A stretch of 64,000 nt of DNA from Legionellaceae bacterium (GTDB lineage Bacteria; Pseudomonadota; Gammaproteobacteria; Legionellales; Legionellaceae): contig JAUYSP010000041.1 in assembly GCA_030696305.1 (NCBI GenBank), positions 26,427-90,426 of the forward strand, given 5' to 3'. Positions 7,887-16,630 of this stretch are shown piece by piece; the first letter of the stretch is position 1, and each line of letters begins with the position of its first letter. The notes beneath the pieces were generated by a model, which was given only the letters and a program-made list of their open reading frames with translations, did not search any database and was not told where the DNA came from. The position numbers and the translations under genes were made by a program.

Positions 7887-10256
7887 ATGCAATCGGATGC
7901 TGAGTTAATTAATGTAATCAATCTAAATAGCACTAGCGAATTTTCTGATCTCCAGCGATTAGTTTATCCTATTTTAAATAGGTATACTTTTGAACAGCTT
8001 TATGACTTGCAATTTTCTATCCATTCGACAGTTAATCGTATTACTGCCTCTGCTAATTTTATTGCCTTATTAAGCGCTCAAGCATTGAAAGCTCCCATCG
8101 CAATCCCGCAACGGGTAAGCAACTTATCATTTGATCAACTGCTAAGCTTACCTTCAATAGTTCATCAAACTATCCAACAAATTTGTGATTCACCTGTATA
8201 CAACCACTTATTGAATCAACGCGCATTGGAAGAGTTACATTCGATCAATTGGCGACATGTGTATGATGCGTTGATAGTCCGTATGGGCGCAGCTGGTTAC
8301 ATAAAAACCGATATGCTAGATGACAACCATCGCTATGGTTTGGCAATGATGTGGTTACAAGCATGGCACGGAGGAATAGTTGGCGCATTTTGGGGTTTGC
8401 TTAATGACATCCTTAAAATTAAGGTGGAAGATTTTAAAAATTACTTACAGATCATGTTGATAGAGAATAGGCACTTGGTTACTCACGAGTGTAAAAAATT
8501 ACGCTTACGAGCTAATATTTTGGCTCTATTTGACGGTATTACCTTATATCAAAGACCAAATGATTTTCTGGAGATGTTTGGCCAATCGGTAAATAATTAT
8601 ACTGGGCTAAATAAGTCGATTAGTTGGTATCATCATATTATCCATGAGTGGTTGGGAAATATCACTTACTATAAGCTAGATCATCTCGATATAAATAGCC
8701 CGGGATTTTTACGCTATTCAGCTTATTTGCTCGGTCATTTTGTTCGCCAAGATATTCCTTTGTCGCTATTATTATCTAATAATCGACAAACTATTAGCAT
8801 AAATTATGATTTCCAAAATCACCAGTGGGTATTGATAGACAGTAAGCAATGTTTCAGCAGAAGATATACTAAGGTTTCGACTTTATTTGCAGGCATCATA
8901 GGCGAATTGAACAATAGAGCGGGTGTTTCCTGTAGTGCTGATTCATCTCCTCGTTCGCCGGGTAGGCAATCTCAGGAAACACATTTTTCTTTAGATTTAA
9001 ATAATCTTATTCAAAAATCCAAGCGACTCGAATCGATAATACCTAATAACAAAAAAAAATATTTAGTTGATGCGACTATTTTTATTTCGTTAAATCAATT
9101 AAAACCCGCAAATCAGGCGCTAGCTCAATTGTTGCGTGAGCATGATATTTATAGAAATCATAATGAACCCCAGTCCAGTATGCATTTTTCTACATATCAG
9201 CACTATTCAGAATTTCTTATCGCCTGTAAAACCGGAAATTTACTGGTAGTTTTTTCCTGCTTAGATGATGGGGAAGATGTGAATCAATGTGATGCCGAAG
9301 GTCGGACACCATTAATAATTGCGACTCGAGAACGGCATATTTCAGTTGTGAGGGCGCTGCTTGCACGGGGTGCTAATATTCATTTAAAAGATAGGTATGG
9401 TATCAATGCTTTGATGCACGCTGTTACAGCCAAAAGTCATGCCATAACCTCGTTATTATTACAGTATGGTGCAACCGGTAATGTGTTTAAAGGCGATTTA
9501 ACTACCGTATTCACTTATGCCGTAAAAACAAATGATCCAATTATTGTAGCAAAGGTATTATCTCATGGAGCAATTTCAGATCTGAGCAATAGGTTAAGAG
9601 TTCCGATTATTTTATCTGGGTCATTGTACTATTTATTAAATTTTAAATCTGATAATGGATTATATAATTTAATGCCTAGTTTTGTTTTATCTGCCAGTGC
9701 TTTTATGGTAGTAAAATACATCGATTATTTATATAACTCGGCGCTAGATATTGTTTGTAAAACAAAAAACAAGGACATATTAAGGACATTATTTGAGTAT
9801 GCCAGTAAGCAACATTCAGGTATACAATCTACAATTTTCAACTGGCCCGGTTTTCGTCCGGCTTTTTGGGGCTTGGATAATGATGATGTTCCCAGGAATA
9901 AAGAACTTAACATATTATTAAAACTATTAAACAATCAACTTTCTGCAATCAAAGTCTCTCATCAGCGACTTCGAACCGCTTACGCGTCATTTTTTTTATG
10001 GGATAATTCCATGGAGGAGGCCATTCAATCCCTAAAAACAGTTGTTACCGATCGCGTTGGGTGTGTGACACCGAAACAATTAATATTGTTACAACAAGGT
10101 AAATTAGGATTAGATTTACATAATTTTGTTTTAACCGGTCATGCCGATTCGTTAGTTCATGGAAAAAAAATGTTTAAGGTTTCGGAGTGGATTGAGACAT
10201 TGAATCAGCTATGTTTAGAGACGGGTCTCGCTGAGAGGCGAGCTGTGGAGGCATAA
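7887..10256 (+). CDS. Ankyrin-repeat protein of unknown function
   Basis: Large protein (789 aa) with no recognisable catalytic domain. Ankyrin repeats lie at about residues 445-590; the clearest units carry DAEGRTPLIIATRERHISVV and the following LLARGANI, then DRYGINALMHAV and LLLQYGAT. The first 440 residues are helical, rich in Asn, Gln and Leu, and match nothing I know. No signal peptide or membrane helix is evident. In Legionellales such proteins are often secreted effectors, but I see no direct secretion evidence. It begins 6 nt after rlmL and its last 83 nt overlap the 3' end of the convergent thiamine pyrophosphokinase gene. Confidence 0.8.
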   Translation: MQSDAELINVINLNSTSEFSDLQRLVYPILNRYTFEQLYDLQFSIHSTVNRITASANFIALLSAQALKAPIAIPQRVSNLSFDQLLSLPSIVHQTIQQICDSPVYNHLLNQRALEELHSINWRHVYDALIVRMGAAGYIKTDMLDDNHRYGLAMMWLQAWHGGIVGAFWGLLNDILKIKVEDFKNYLQIMLIENRHLVTHECKKLRLRANILALFDGITLYQRPNDFLEMFGQSVNNYTGLNKSISWYHHIIHEWLGNITYYKLDHLDINSPGFLRYSAYLLGHFVRQDIPLSLLLSNNRQTISINYDFQNHQWVLIDSKQCFSRRYTKVSTLFAGIIGELNNRAGVSCSADSSPRSPGRQSQETHFSLDLNNLIQKSKRLESIIPNNKKKYLVDATIFISLNQLKPANQALAQLLREHDIYRNHNEPQSSMHFSTYQHYSEFLIACKTGNLLVVFSCLDDGEDVNQCDAEGRTPLIIATRERHISVVRALLARGANIHLKDRYGINALMHAVTAKSHAITSLLLQYGATGNVFKGDLTTVFTYAVKTNDPIIVAKVLSHGAISDLSNRLRVPIILSGSLYYLLNFKSDNGLYNLMPSFVLSASAFMVVKYIDYLYNSALDIVCKTKNKDILRTLFEYASKQHSGIQSTIFNWPGFRPAFWGLDNDDVPRNKELNILLKLLNNQLSAIKVSHQRLRTAYASFFLWDNSMEEAIQSLKTVVTDRVGCVTPKQLILLQQGKLGLDLHNFVLTGHADSLVHGKKMFKVSEWIETLNQLCLETGLAERRAVEA

Positions 10257-10899
10257 TAATCAGCGCTTCTCCTTGAATATGCAGCACTGCGGAGGATGAT
10301 TTCAAACGATTACAAATACTGAAATCAAGTTGATTGCATTCATACTCAAGTCCGACAGATGTACCTACTCCGCTGTGATGTGCAATGAAACCACAATAGT
10401 CTCCAGGTTTACCTACTAACTCGATGGATTCATCTTTTGCATAGCGCAGAGTTTGCTGCTCACCATGGACAACAAGAGGGCGATGGGCTTTATAAGTCGC
10501 TTTTAACGTCATTTTTGTGCCTTCATGATGATCTTCTCGCCCACCTGTGGCACAAATAATAGTAATACTGCGTGCATCATGCTGATCACAATAACGAATC
10601 GCTTTCTCTAGGTCCGTTGCCTGTTGATCTTTTGTCGGTATGATATGGACGCCATGATGGCCAATATATGGTTTAGACTCAATCGTTATGTCAGCAAATG
10701 TTTGCCTGATACCCCAATATTGTTGGCTTTTTGTATTGATGGAATCGAAATCCCCTAAAATAGCATGTGGGGCAATGCCCAGCGCGGTTAATTTATTAGC
10801 CGCGCCGTCCAAAGCCACTATGTATTTATTCTGAATTGCTTCCTGAATAATTTTTTTATCTAAAAAAGGCCCATTTGCGATGATGACATAATCTTTCAT
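10174..10899 (-). CDS. Thiamine pyrophosphokinase
   Basis: Transfers pyrophosphate from ATP to thiamine to make the cofactor TPP. Family landmarks are the N-terminal IIANGPF, ALDGAANKL, the metal-binding GDFDSI, the ATDLEKAI segment and the GGREDH motif. The start given is the ATG preceded by GAGG at good spacing; an in-frame ATG 15 nt upstream lacks a site. The C-terminus runs about 20 residues past the normal end of the beta domain and overlaps the convergent ankyrin gene by 83 nt. Function is fairly sure; the tail is probably dispensable. Confidence 0.88.
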   Translation of the reverse strand: MKDYVIIANGPFLDKKIIQEAIQNKYIVALDGAANKLTALGIAPHAILGDFDSINTKSQQYWGIRQTFADITIESKPYIGHHGVHIIPTKDQQATDLEKAIRYCDQHDARSITIICATGGREDHHEGTKMTLKATYKAHRPLVVHGEQQTLRYAKDESIELVGKPGDYCGFIAHHSGVGTSVGLEYECNQLDFSICNRLKSSSAVLHIQGEALIIMPPQLASQRDPSLNIADSMSQSTPKP

Positions 10900-10929
10900 A
10901 TCGCTTGTCCTCATAGAAAAATATCTAGA

Positions 10930-11256
10930 TCAAATATTGCTATCAATAAAAGCAATTAATTGTGATTTAGAGAGTAATCCCATTTTGATGGCTTCTACTT
11001 GACCATTTTTAAATAAAATCAATGTAGGAATACTCATAACACCATACTTAGACGGCGTATTCGGGCTTTCATCGATATTCATTTTAACAAAGCTAACTTG
11101 TTCATGATGACTTGTCGCAACTTCTTCAAAAACAGGCCCTAATGCACGACAAGGACCACACCATTCAGCCCAGAAATCGACTAAAACAGGTTTACTTGAT
11201 TGAATGACATCTACTTCAAAGCTAGCATCGGTTACTGCATTTACATGAGCACTCAT
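10930..11256 (-). CDS. trxA: Thioredoxin
   Basis: Standard 108-aa cytoplasmic thioredoxin, a dithiol reductant for ribonucleotide reductase and other partners. The active site is WCGPC at residues 32-36, and the cis-proline region SIPTL is present. It lies 31 nt upstream of the thiamine pyrophosphokinase start on the same strand and may share its transcript. An inverted repeat (11283-11313) sits 27-57 nt upstream of its start codon. Confidence 0.96.
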   Translation of the reverse strand: MSAHVNAVTDASFEVDVIQSSKPVLVDFWAEWCGPCRALGPVFEEVATSHHEQVSFVKMNIDESPNTPSKYGVMSIPTLILFKNGQVEAIKMGLLSKSQLIAFIDSNI

Positions 11257-11282
11257 GAATATACCCCAGATTGTTTAGTAAT

Positions 11283-11313
11283 TCACCTATGTGTAAATAA
11301 GTTAAATAGGTGA
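11283..11313. promoter_or_regulatory. Inverted repeat upstream of trxA
   Basis: TCACCTAT and ATAGGTGA form a perfect 8-bp inverted repeat separated by 15 nt, just upstream of the minus-strand trxA start. It could be an operator or a hairpin in the trxA leader. No protein is assigned. Confidence 0.35.
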
Positions 11314-11509
11314 GTTCGTAAGTGTTTAAACCTTGAGTATAAGTCAGATTCAGAAGCTATTCAACGAACAGGGTAAAATCCCTTTTATCGTAGCGATTAA
11401 CAGAATACACTATTATGAAGAAAATGAAAGAACACGTATATGCAGCGTTGTATATACAAATATTATGTCTATGCCCATTCTCATAATGTAATTAATACTG
11501 GAGTAAATC

Positions 11510-11968
11510 ATGATTAAATATGTATTTTTTATGGCATCATTAAGTTTATTTTTAAGTGAAGCCGCTTATGCGGAAACGGCGGATCCGCTGCATTTGGCAG
11601 GAACTTATCATTGTTCTGGTCATGATGCCCGTGATGGTGGATATCAAAACGCAACGGTTACATTAACATTAAATGCTGAACAAAGTGATTTTACTGCTAA
11701 TTACGGCGCTTATGCTTTTACACTCACGCTGGAAGATGGGGCTAAATATATAGGTGAAGCTGCTGCAAGTGGTAATTCATTAGCAATTTATTTTAAAAAC
11801 TCAGTGTTAACAGCTACTGGACGCTCGGATCAGGGCGTGGGAATAGCAGTGGTTACACATGACAAAAATATGGTCGGCAAAGCGACAACCGTATTCCATA
11901 AGTTTTATTATGAGCCGAAATATAAAGGCGGAAATAATGGAACAGAAACATGTGTTAAAGTAGATTAA
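11510..11968 (+). CDS. Secreted hypothetical protein
   Basis: Unrecognised 152-aa protein with a clear Sec signal peptide (hydrophobic core in residues 3-20, likely cleavage after AYA near residue 21). The mature part is beta-rich with two cysteines (in TYHCSGHD and TETCVKVD), which could form one disulfide in the periplasm. A good ribosome site (CTGGAG) precedes the ATG. It stands alone between minus-strand genes. No enzymatic motif is visible. Confidence 0.7.
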   Translation: MIKYVFFMASLSLFLSEAAYAETADPLHLAGTYHCSGHDARDGGYQNATVTLTLNAEQSDFTANYGAYAFTLTLEDGAKYIGEAAASGNSLAIYFKNSVLTATGRSDQGVGIAVVTHDKNMVGKATTVFHKFYYEPKYKGGNNGTETCVKVD

Positions 11969-12043
11969 TAATTAATTCAGATACAGAGTTGACCAGTTTA
12001 AATCGAAAGGTGGTGTCGTAAAAAAATTATTGAGTCGTAGTTA

Positions 12044-12904
12044 TTATCTACTTATGGTTCTTAAACTGAATGAGTTAACTATATTTCTTAATCGACTAAG
12101 GAGATCAGAGGCTATCATGCCTCGTTCACCGTTTTCCACAGCTGAGGAATCTCCTGCCATTGCATGAACTAACACACCTAGTTTTGTAGCATCATTTAAT
12201 GGGATATGTTGAGCAGCAAGACCTGCAATGATCCCGCTTAATACATCCCCCATCCCGGCGGAAGCCATGCCTGGATTTCCAGCGTGGCAAATCTCGGCTT
12301 GATTTGTTGCTGATAATATTAATGTTCCATTACCCTTTAGAGCAATAACGCCGCCAAGCAAGTCATATAGTTCATTAATAGCGTTTAATCGATTTTTCTG
12401 AATATGTAGTGGTGTTGTATTCAGTAATTTTGCGGCTTCCCCTGGATGTGGTGTAAAAATACAGTTTTTTCGTTTCATTTTGATTTTAGTGATTGCTAAA
12501 AGATTTAAGGCATCTGCGTCAAGGAGCATTGGTTTATCTTGATGTGTAAGTGCTGTCCGCAACAGCGATAAACCCCATTGACTCGTTCCAAGACCGGGGC
12601 CGATGATAACGAAAGTAGCCTGGGTTAATAATTTATCTAACTGCTTAACATTAGTAATACCGTGACACATTAACTCAGGGCAAGATATATTTAAGGAAAA
12701 AGCATGTTTAGCACGAGTCGCAATACTGGCTGACCCAGCTCCTACACGGAGAGCCGCTTCCCCTGCAAGTCTAACGGCACCAGAATAACCTAAATCTCCA
12801 CCTATGATTAATATCCTTCCAAAATCACCTTTGTGGCATTCTTTGGGACGAGGCTTTAAGTACCGTGATAAATATTTAAGATCAAGTTCTTTGATAACGT
12901 CCAT
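12044..12904 (-). CDS. nnrD: ADP-dependent NAD(P)H-hydrate dehydratase
   Basis: Repairs hydrated NADH/NADPH (NAD(P)HX) using ADP. This is the stand-alone C-terminal YjeF/carbohydrate-kinase-like domain (286 aa), without the N-terminal epimerase that is fused in E. coli NnrD. Visible motifs are GGDLGYSGA near residues 35-43, GPGLG at 102-106, TPHPGEAAKL near 151-160 and the nucleotide-binding NPGMASAGMGDVLSG at 210-224 with the catalytic Asp at about 220. No epimerase gene is nearby. Confidence 0.9.
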   Translation of the reverse strand: MDVIKELDLKYLSRYLKPRPKECHKGDFGRILIIGGDLGYSGAVRLAGEAALRVGAGSASIATRAKHAFSLNISCPELMCHGITNVKQLDKLLTQATFVIIGPGLGTSQWGLSLLRTALTHQDKPMLLDADALNLLAITKIKMKRKNCIFTPHPGEAAKLLNTTPLHIQKNRLNAINELYDLLGGVIALKGNGTLILSATNQAEICHAGNPGMASAGMGDVLSGIIAGLAAQHIPLNDATKLGVLVHAMAGDSSAVENGERGMIASDLLSRLRNIVNSFSLRTISR

Positions 12905-13360
12905 ATTGCATCCATTACTTCCGTTTCGATTTCATTATGTGCTATGAGAGTGATTTTATGTCACATCTGTGACGTTCTCTCCGAAATATTTAGTGAATCG
13001 CGCCGCGGCGGGCAGCATTTTATTATTGGTTTAACAAAAGATTTCATTTGGTGCACCAAAATCAAATATAATATTTAAATATTGTTGATGATGCTTGATA
13101 TGTCAAATTTAATACAGCAGCTATAGTAGCTTGTTTGTTTTCAGTAGGTTCTCTGTAAAATATTAGCGACTATTTGTTATTTAATTTTGCTAATTATTAG
13201 TTATTCGCCTACGCTGAAGAAGTATATTTCAAAACTCCCCAGGTTGTGGGTAATTTGTTTTTTTATTAACTCAAACTGAAGCAACGTCATGCCTCACTAC
13301 GCTAGCGATGACGTACCTGGTGAGTTACAACTAAACTAACTATGCTCAGAGGCTTTGATT
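12905..13360. other. 456-bp intergenic region with palindromes and repeat relics
   Basis: No gene seen. It holds a dyad GTCACA-TC-TGTGAC (12960-12973), about 56 nt upstream of nnrD. It also holds a perfect 14-bp palindrome TTTGGTGCACCAAA (13047-13060) and a TTGTGGGTAA element resembling a DnaA box near 13243. A 19-bp direct repeat (13272-13290) recurs at 14690-14708. A short ACGTCAT...ATGACGT inverted repeat also lies at 13284-13313. The ribosome site for the next gene is GAGG at 13349-13352. Confidence 0.6.
13272..13290. repeat. 19-bp direct repeat, left copy
   Basis: CAAACTGAAGCAACGTCAT, identical to 14690-14708. The two copies bracket the cyclopropane-synthase-like gene. Confidence 0.8.
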
Positions 13361-14500
13361 ATGTTTTTAAATTTATTAACGAGTTTTGGGGATACGATAA
13401 AAACATCATTTTTAATAAAATTACCCAACTCAAAAGAAATTAAGATTGGTGAGTCGTATGGAAAGCCAGCATTTCAAGTCATCATTAATAATGAGCAAGG
13501 ACTCCGTGCTCTAAAATCTGGAAATGAACTTAAGATATGTGAGGCATATATATATCAGGATTTTGACTTAATTGGAAAAATTGACATGATGAAGCTTCTC
13601 GAAGTCACGAAGCTTTTTTCCAAAGAACATGCAGTGCTTTCATGGCTTTCGCAATGGATCTATTTCTTTCAAGATCAAATCCATATTAACAAAAGAAGCA
13701 TCGCTGAACATTATGAACTGGACGATGAATTCTATTTATTATTTCTAGATAAAACACGAGCTTATTCGCACGGCATATTTCAAAATGATGAGGAAAGCCT
13801 AGATATTGCCAACGCACGAAAACTAGACTTTGCAATGACTAGTTGCCAGCTATCTCCCGGCCAAAAGGTATTAGATATAGGCACAGGTTGGGGGTGTATT
13901 GTGGAGCATTTAGGGAGTCATGGTATCCATGTTAATGCCCTCACGATCTCAAAACACTCTGCCGACTTTGTTGCCAACTTAATTAAAAATAAAAATCTTG
14001 CGCATTGCGAGGTAAATCAAATTGATTTTCTAAACTATAATCCTGCTTTGACGGAAAGCTATGATGCCGTATTTAGTTTAGGTACCCTTGAACATTTACC
14101 AGATTATGACAAAGTCCTTTCCAAGTGCAGTACACTATTGAAAAGCGGGGGGTATGCCTATTTTGACGCGTCAGCAATTGCATCAACACGAGGAATAAAT
14201 AGCCGTTTTATTGATAAATATATTTTCCCTGGCAACCATCGCTGTTTAGATATTTTTCGCTTTTTAAATGCTGTAAAAAATAGCTCATTTGATTTGATTT
14301 CATTGCACAATGACACTCACAATTACTATTTGACACTAAAAACTTGGGCAAATAACCTAGATCAGCATAAAGATAATATTACTCAACGTTGGGGTGAGTT
14401 AACTTATAGAAAATTCCAACTGTATTTTTGGGGGTGTTGTCATGCAATGGCAAACAACAAATTACAAGCATATCGAATTGTATTACGCAAAAAAACATGA
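13361..14500 (+). CDS. Cyclopropane-fatty-acyl-phospholipid synthase-like methyltransferase
   Basis: SAM-dependent methyltransferase of the CFA/mycolic-acid synthase family, 379 aa from the ATG preceded by GAGG at 8-nt spacing; a TTG 6 nt upstream is less likely. The N-terminal half resembles the lipid-binding region of CFA synthases. The landmark HYELDDEFYLLFLD replaces the classical HYDVGNDFY, and the SAM motif VLDIGTGWG is at about residues 170-178. The family methylates unsaturated phospholipid acyl chains. Divergence from canonical Cfa means the substrate could differ. It is the only plus-strand gene in a minus-strand run and is flanked by identical 19-bp repeats, so lateral acquisition is possible. 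Confidence 0.78.
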   Translation: MFLNLLTSFGDTIKTSFLIKLPNSKEIKIGESYGKPAFQVIINNEQGLRALKSGNELKICEAYIYQDFDLIGKIDMMKLLEVTKLFSKEHAVLSWLSQWIYFFQDQIHINKRSIAEHYELDDEFYLLFLDKTRAYSHGIFQNDEESLDIANARKLDFAMTSCQLSPGQKVLDIGTGWGCIVEHLGSHGIHVNALTISKHSADFVANLIKNKNLAHCEVNQIDFLNYNPALTESYDAVFSLGTLEHLPDYDKVLSKCSTLLKSGGYAYFDASAIASTRGINSRFIDKYIFPGNHRCLDIFRFLNAVKNSSFDLISLHNDTHNYYLTLKTWANNLDQHKDNITQRWGELTYRKFQLYFWGCCHAMANNKLQAYRIVLRKKT

Positions 14501-14811
14501 GCTGGCAAGAATCCGATTAAAAAGTAGTTACCCATGCACTTTGAATTGGCTCGATGCTTTCGATACAATGGCTTGGAAGCTAAACAGCAGTATTTGCAGT
14601 GTTTGATTGATAGCTATGATGACAACTGTAGAAATGCTGTATCTCTATCTCCTCCTTTGATAAATTCACTTTGATGTTAATCCTTAACCCAAACTGAAGC
14701 AACGTCATCCCGAACCTAGTGAGGGATCTCCAGAATTTGGCGCGAATCTAGTCAATTAGAGATCTCTCAATACGTTCTGGATGACACCCAGGGAATCGTT
14801 AAGTAACAATT
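14501..14811. other. 311-bp intergenic region with MITE-like repeat
   Basis: It contains a 46-codon open frame (14534-14674) with no recognisable similarity or good ribosome site. It also contains the 19-bp direct repeat (14690-14708) and an inverted-repeat element (14704-14785). No convincing gene. Confidence 0.5.
14690..14785. repeat. Direct repeat plus inverted-repeat (MITE-like) element
   Basis: The right copy of the 19-bp repeat (14690-14708) overlaps an element with imperfect 27-bp terminal arms (14704-14730 and 14759-14785). The arms begin GTCATCC and read on through GAAC...GATCTC. This GTCATCCCGAAC...GGATGAC type recurs as relics at about 38788-38837 and 3361-3382. It is non-coding and hairpin-forming, probably an old miniature element. 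Confidence 0.7.
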
Positions 14812-15114
14812 TTAGTCGTTAGCATGAGCCTTCCAATAAATAATATGCTCGTGTTTTATCATGCCATTTAAATGGTCAAGAGCTGGTTCTATCTTTTCTT
14901 GACTATCAAAAAATTCTATGACTAACGGTAAATTAAGCGATAAATCGATAAAGGAGGCTGCATGGCTACCTGTTTCACCAAAACCACTAATAGCACGAAA
15001 AACGCTGACTCCACGAATTTTTGCTTCATTTTTTAGGTAATCTAAAATGGTTTGATGTAAATGTGATGATTCAGTGATATAAACTCTCGCAATGATTACA
15101 TCTGTAATTTTCAT
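14812..15114 (-). CDS. DUF190 protein linked to fluoride channel
   Basis: Soluble protein of about 100 aa of the DUF190/PII-like family, found repeatedly beside crcB and probably regulatory. The start chosen is the ATG with GGAGG upstream, giving MKITDVIIARVY. Extending the frame further upstream would cover crcB coding sequence. ATGA overlap with the crcB stop (4 nt) shows tight coupling. The conserved RGVSVFRAISGFGE segment and the C-terminal half with VIEFFDS fit the family. Confidence 0.85.
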   Translation of the reverse strand: MKITDVIIARVYITESSHLHQTILDYLKNEAKIRGVSVFRAISGFGETGSHAASFIDLSLNLPLVIEFFDSQEKIEPALDHLNGMIKHEHIIYWKAHAND

Positions 15115-15485
15115 AATTGTCTTCCTCCAATCATCCCTAGCCAAGCGAGCGCAATACATAAAGCTACATTGAAAAATATATTTAAAATCGCACTCAACCA
15201 CTCACCACTTTCAAAAAGATTGAGCGTTTCTATAGAAAAAGAAGAAAAAGTTGTATAGCCGCCCAAAAAACCAATTAACAGCAAAGAACGTAATTGAGGT
15301 CCAATCCCTTCAAATCGTTCGAAGATAAATGCAAACAAAAACCCCATTAAAAAAGATCCGGTTGCATTGACAACCAACGTACCATAAGGAAATCCCCGGC
15401 CTAAAAACCAATACACGCCATTGGAGATCCAGTAACGACATATTCCGCCAAAGCCTGCACCAAAAAAAATAAGTAACGTATTCAT
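15111..15485 (-). CDS. crcB: Fluoride channel CrcB/Fluc
   Basis: Four-helix fluoride export channel (124 aa) that works as an antiparallel dimer in the inner membrane. Landmarks are GGICRYW near residue 14, GTLVVNATGSFLMG with the conserved Asn, and GFLGGYTTFSSFS, which holds the Phe-box and the central Na+ site. It is coupled to the DUF190 gene downstream. No fluoride riboswitch is evident upstream, where the preceding gene ends 21 nt away. Confidence 0.93.
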   Translation of the reverse strand: MNTLLIFFGAGFGGICRYWISNGVYWFLGRGFPYGTLVVNATGSFLMGFLFAFIFERFEGIGPQLRSLLLIGFLGGYTTFSSFSIETLNLFESGEWLSAILNIFFNVALCIALAWLGMIGGRQL

Positions 15486-15506
15486 CGAGGATTTCCTTCT
15501 CGTATG

Positions 15507-16529
15507 CTATCCAAGTAAATGTATTGCGGCGCAAGTGAGCATGTCTTCATCTAGTTTATCACACTCACCAATAAGTTCTTCAGCCGTTTTAAATGAACAA
15601 CCTGGAAATTCTTTGACTATTACTTCTTTTAACTCATTGTATTTTTTATCATTTTCTTGGATTGTATGTTTTGAAATGCTTAAATTCACGTGAGTATAAT
15701 TAAAAATAAGGCCTATCAAAATCAATGAAGTGAGATAGATAGCGGTCAATATAACAGCTACTAAGAAAGCGGAAAGAGGGTTAGAAACAACAAATACGGT
15801 AAATCCTGCCGCCAAGCCTAATAGTGCGAAAGAACCAAACACCCGCAAACTGATCAACATGTTTAATTGAATATTTGTCAATTTGTCTCTATTCAGTTTA
15901 GGAATGTTATAAATTTCTTTGAATTGTTCTTCTAGGTGAGTTACCACGTCATGTTGTGTAACGTTATCATTAACTAGCAGGGCACGGATTGGTTGTGTAA
16001 GTGTGTATTGTGATATGTTTTTTTCTAAAGTTTTACAGAAAGCGATTAAATTATGGGTTTTTAATATATCTTCTGATAATGTATTTAACAATCGATGCCA
16101 GCAGACGGCAACCCAATACATGTCATCATCTGTGATACTAAAAAGCCCCTCATAATGTGGTGCATGCGGGTGCTTTTTAAAAACCAGAAAATTTTCATGA
16201 ATTTTATTTGTTTCTTCCGGTGAAAATGGCGTGTTATCAACGTGCTTCAACAGGATTTCACATTGATTCCATACAGCCATTAATACGACTATACGATAAG
16301 AATAATCGTAAGAAATAGACGTATATTCTTGATTTGGCAAAGCAACCTCGTAATGTGGAGCGATGTCCACATCTACACGAGGTTTAATCAAATCTAATGG
16401 ATTGTTAACATACTGTAACTTTAAGGAATCAGAATTATTATAGTGGGTTCTACTATTCGATTTAAACTGTTGTTTGATTTGGATTAACTCGCGTTGTAGT
16501 CGATAGTATGACGATTTATCTTGAGACAT
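15507..16529 (-). CDS. Hypothetical protein with two membrane helices
   Basis: Unrecognised protein of about 340 aa. The start used is the ATG preceded by GGACGG; an upstream TTG would add 14 residues. The first 220 residues are hydrophilic and helical, then two long hydrophobic segments follow (roughly residues 225-285, around SFALLGLAAGFTVFVV and AVILTAIYLTSLILIG), then a charged tail. It has no enzyme motif. This layout, a cytoplasmic domain plus a membrane hairpin, is common among Legionellales orphan proteins, some of them effectors, but no function can be claimed. Confidence 0.65.
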   Translation of the reverse strand: MSQDKSSYYRLQRELIQIKQQFKSNSRTHYNNSDSLKLQYVNNPLDLIKPRVDVDIAPHYEVALPNQEYTSISYDYSYRIVVLMAVWNQCEILLKHVDNTPFSPEETNKIHENFLVFKKHPHAPHYEGLFSITDDDMYWVAVCWHRLLNTLSEDILKTHNLIAFCKTLEKNISQYTLTQPIRALLVNDNVTQHDVVTHLEEQFKEIYNIPKLNRDKLTNIQLNMLISLRVFGSFALLGLAAGFTVFVVSNPLSAFLVAVILTAIYLTSLILIGLIFNYTHVNLSISKHTIQENDKKYNELKEVIVKEFPGCSFKTAEELIGECDKLDEDMLTCAAIHLLG

Positions 16530-16630
16530 TAATTTCCGTCCAATTGTTTGTGAAAAACAACTATCGACCAAACTACAGTCGATTGAGATGATTTCTCAGC
16601 ATCAGTTTGTTCGGTAAATTATCATGGTAC

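Noticed and set aside
14534..14674. 46-codon frame between the CFA-like gene and the repeat element
   Set aside because: No ribosome site and no recognisable product; length is within chance expectation.
15486..15506. Fluoride riboswitch upstream of crcB
   Set aside because: Only 21 nt separate crcB from the preceding gene and no GGNGAUGG-type element is visible there.
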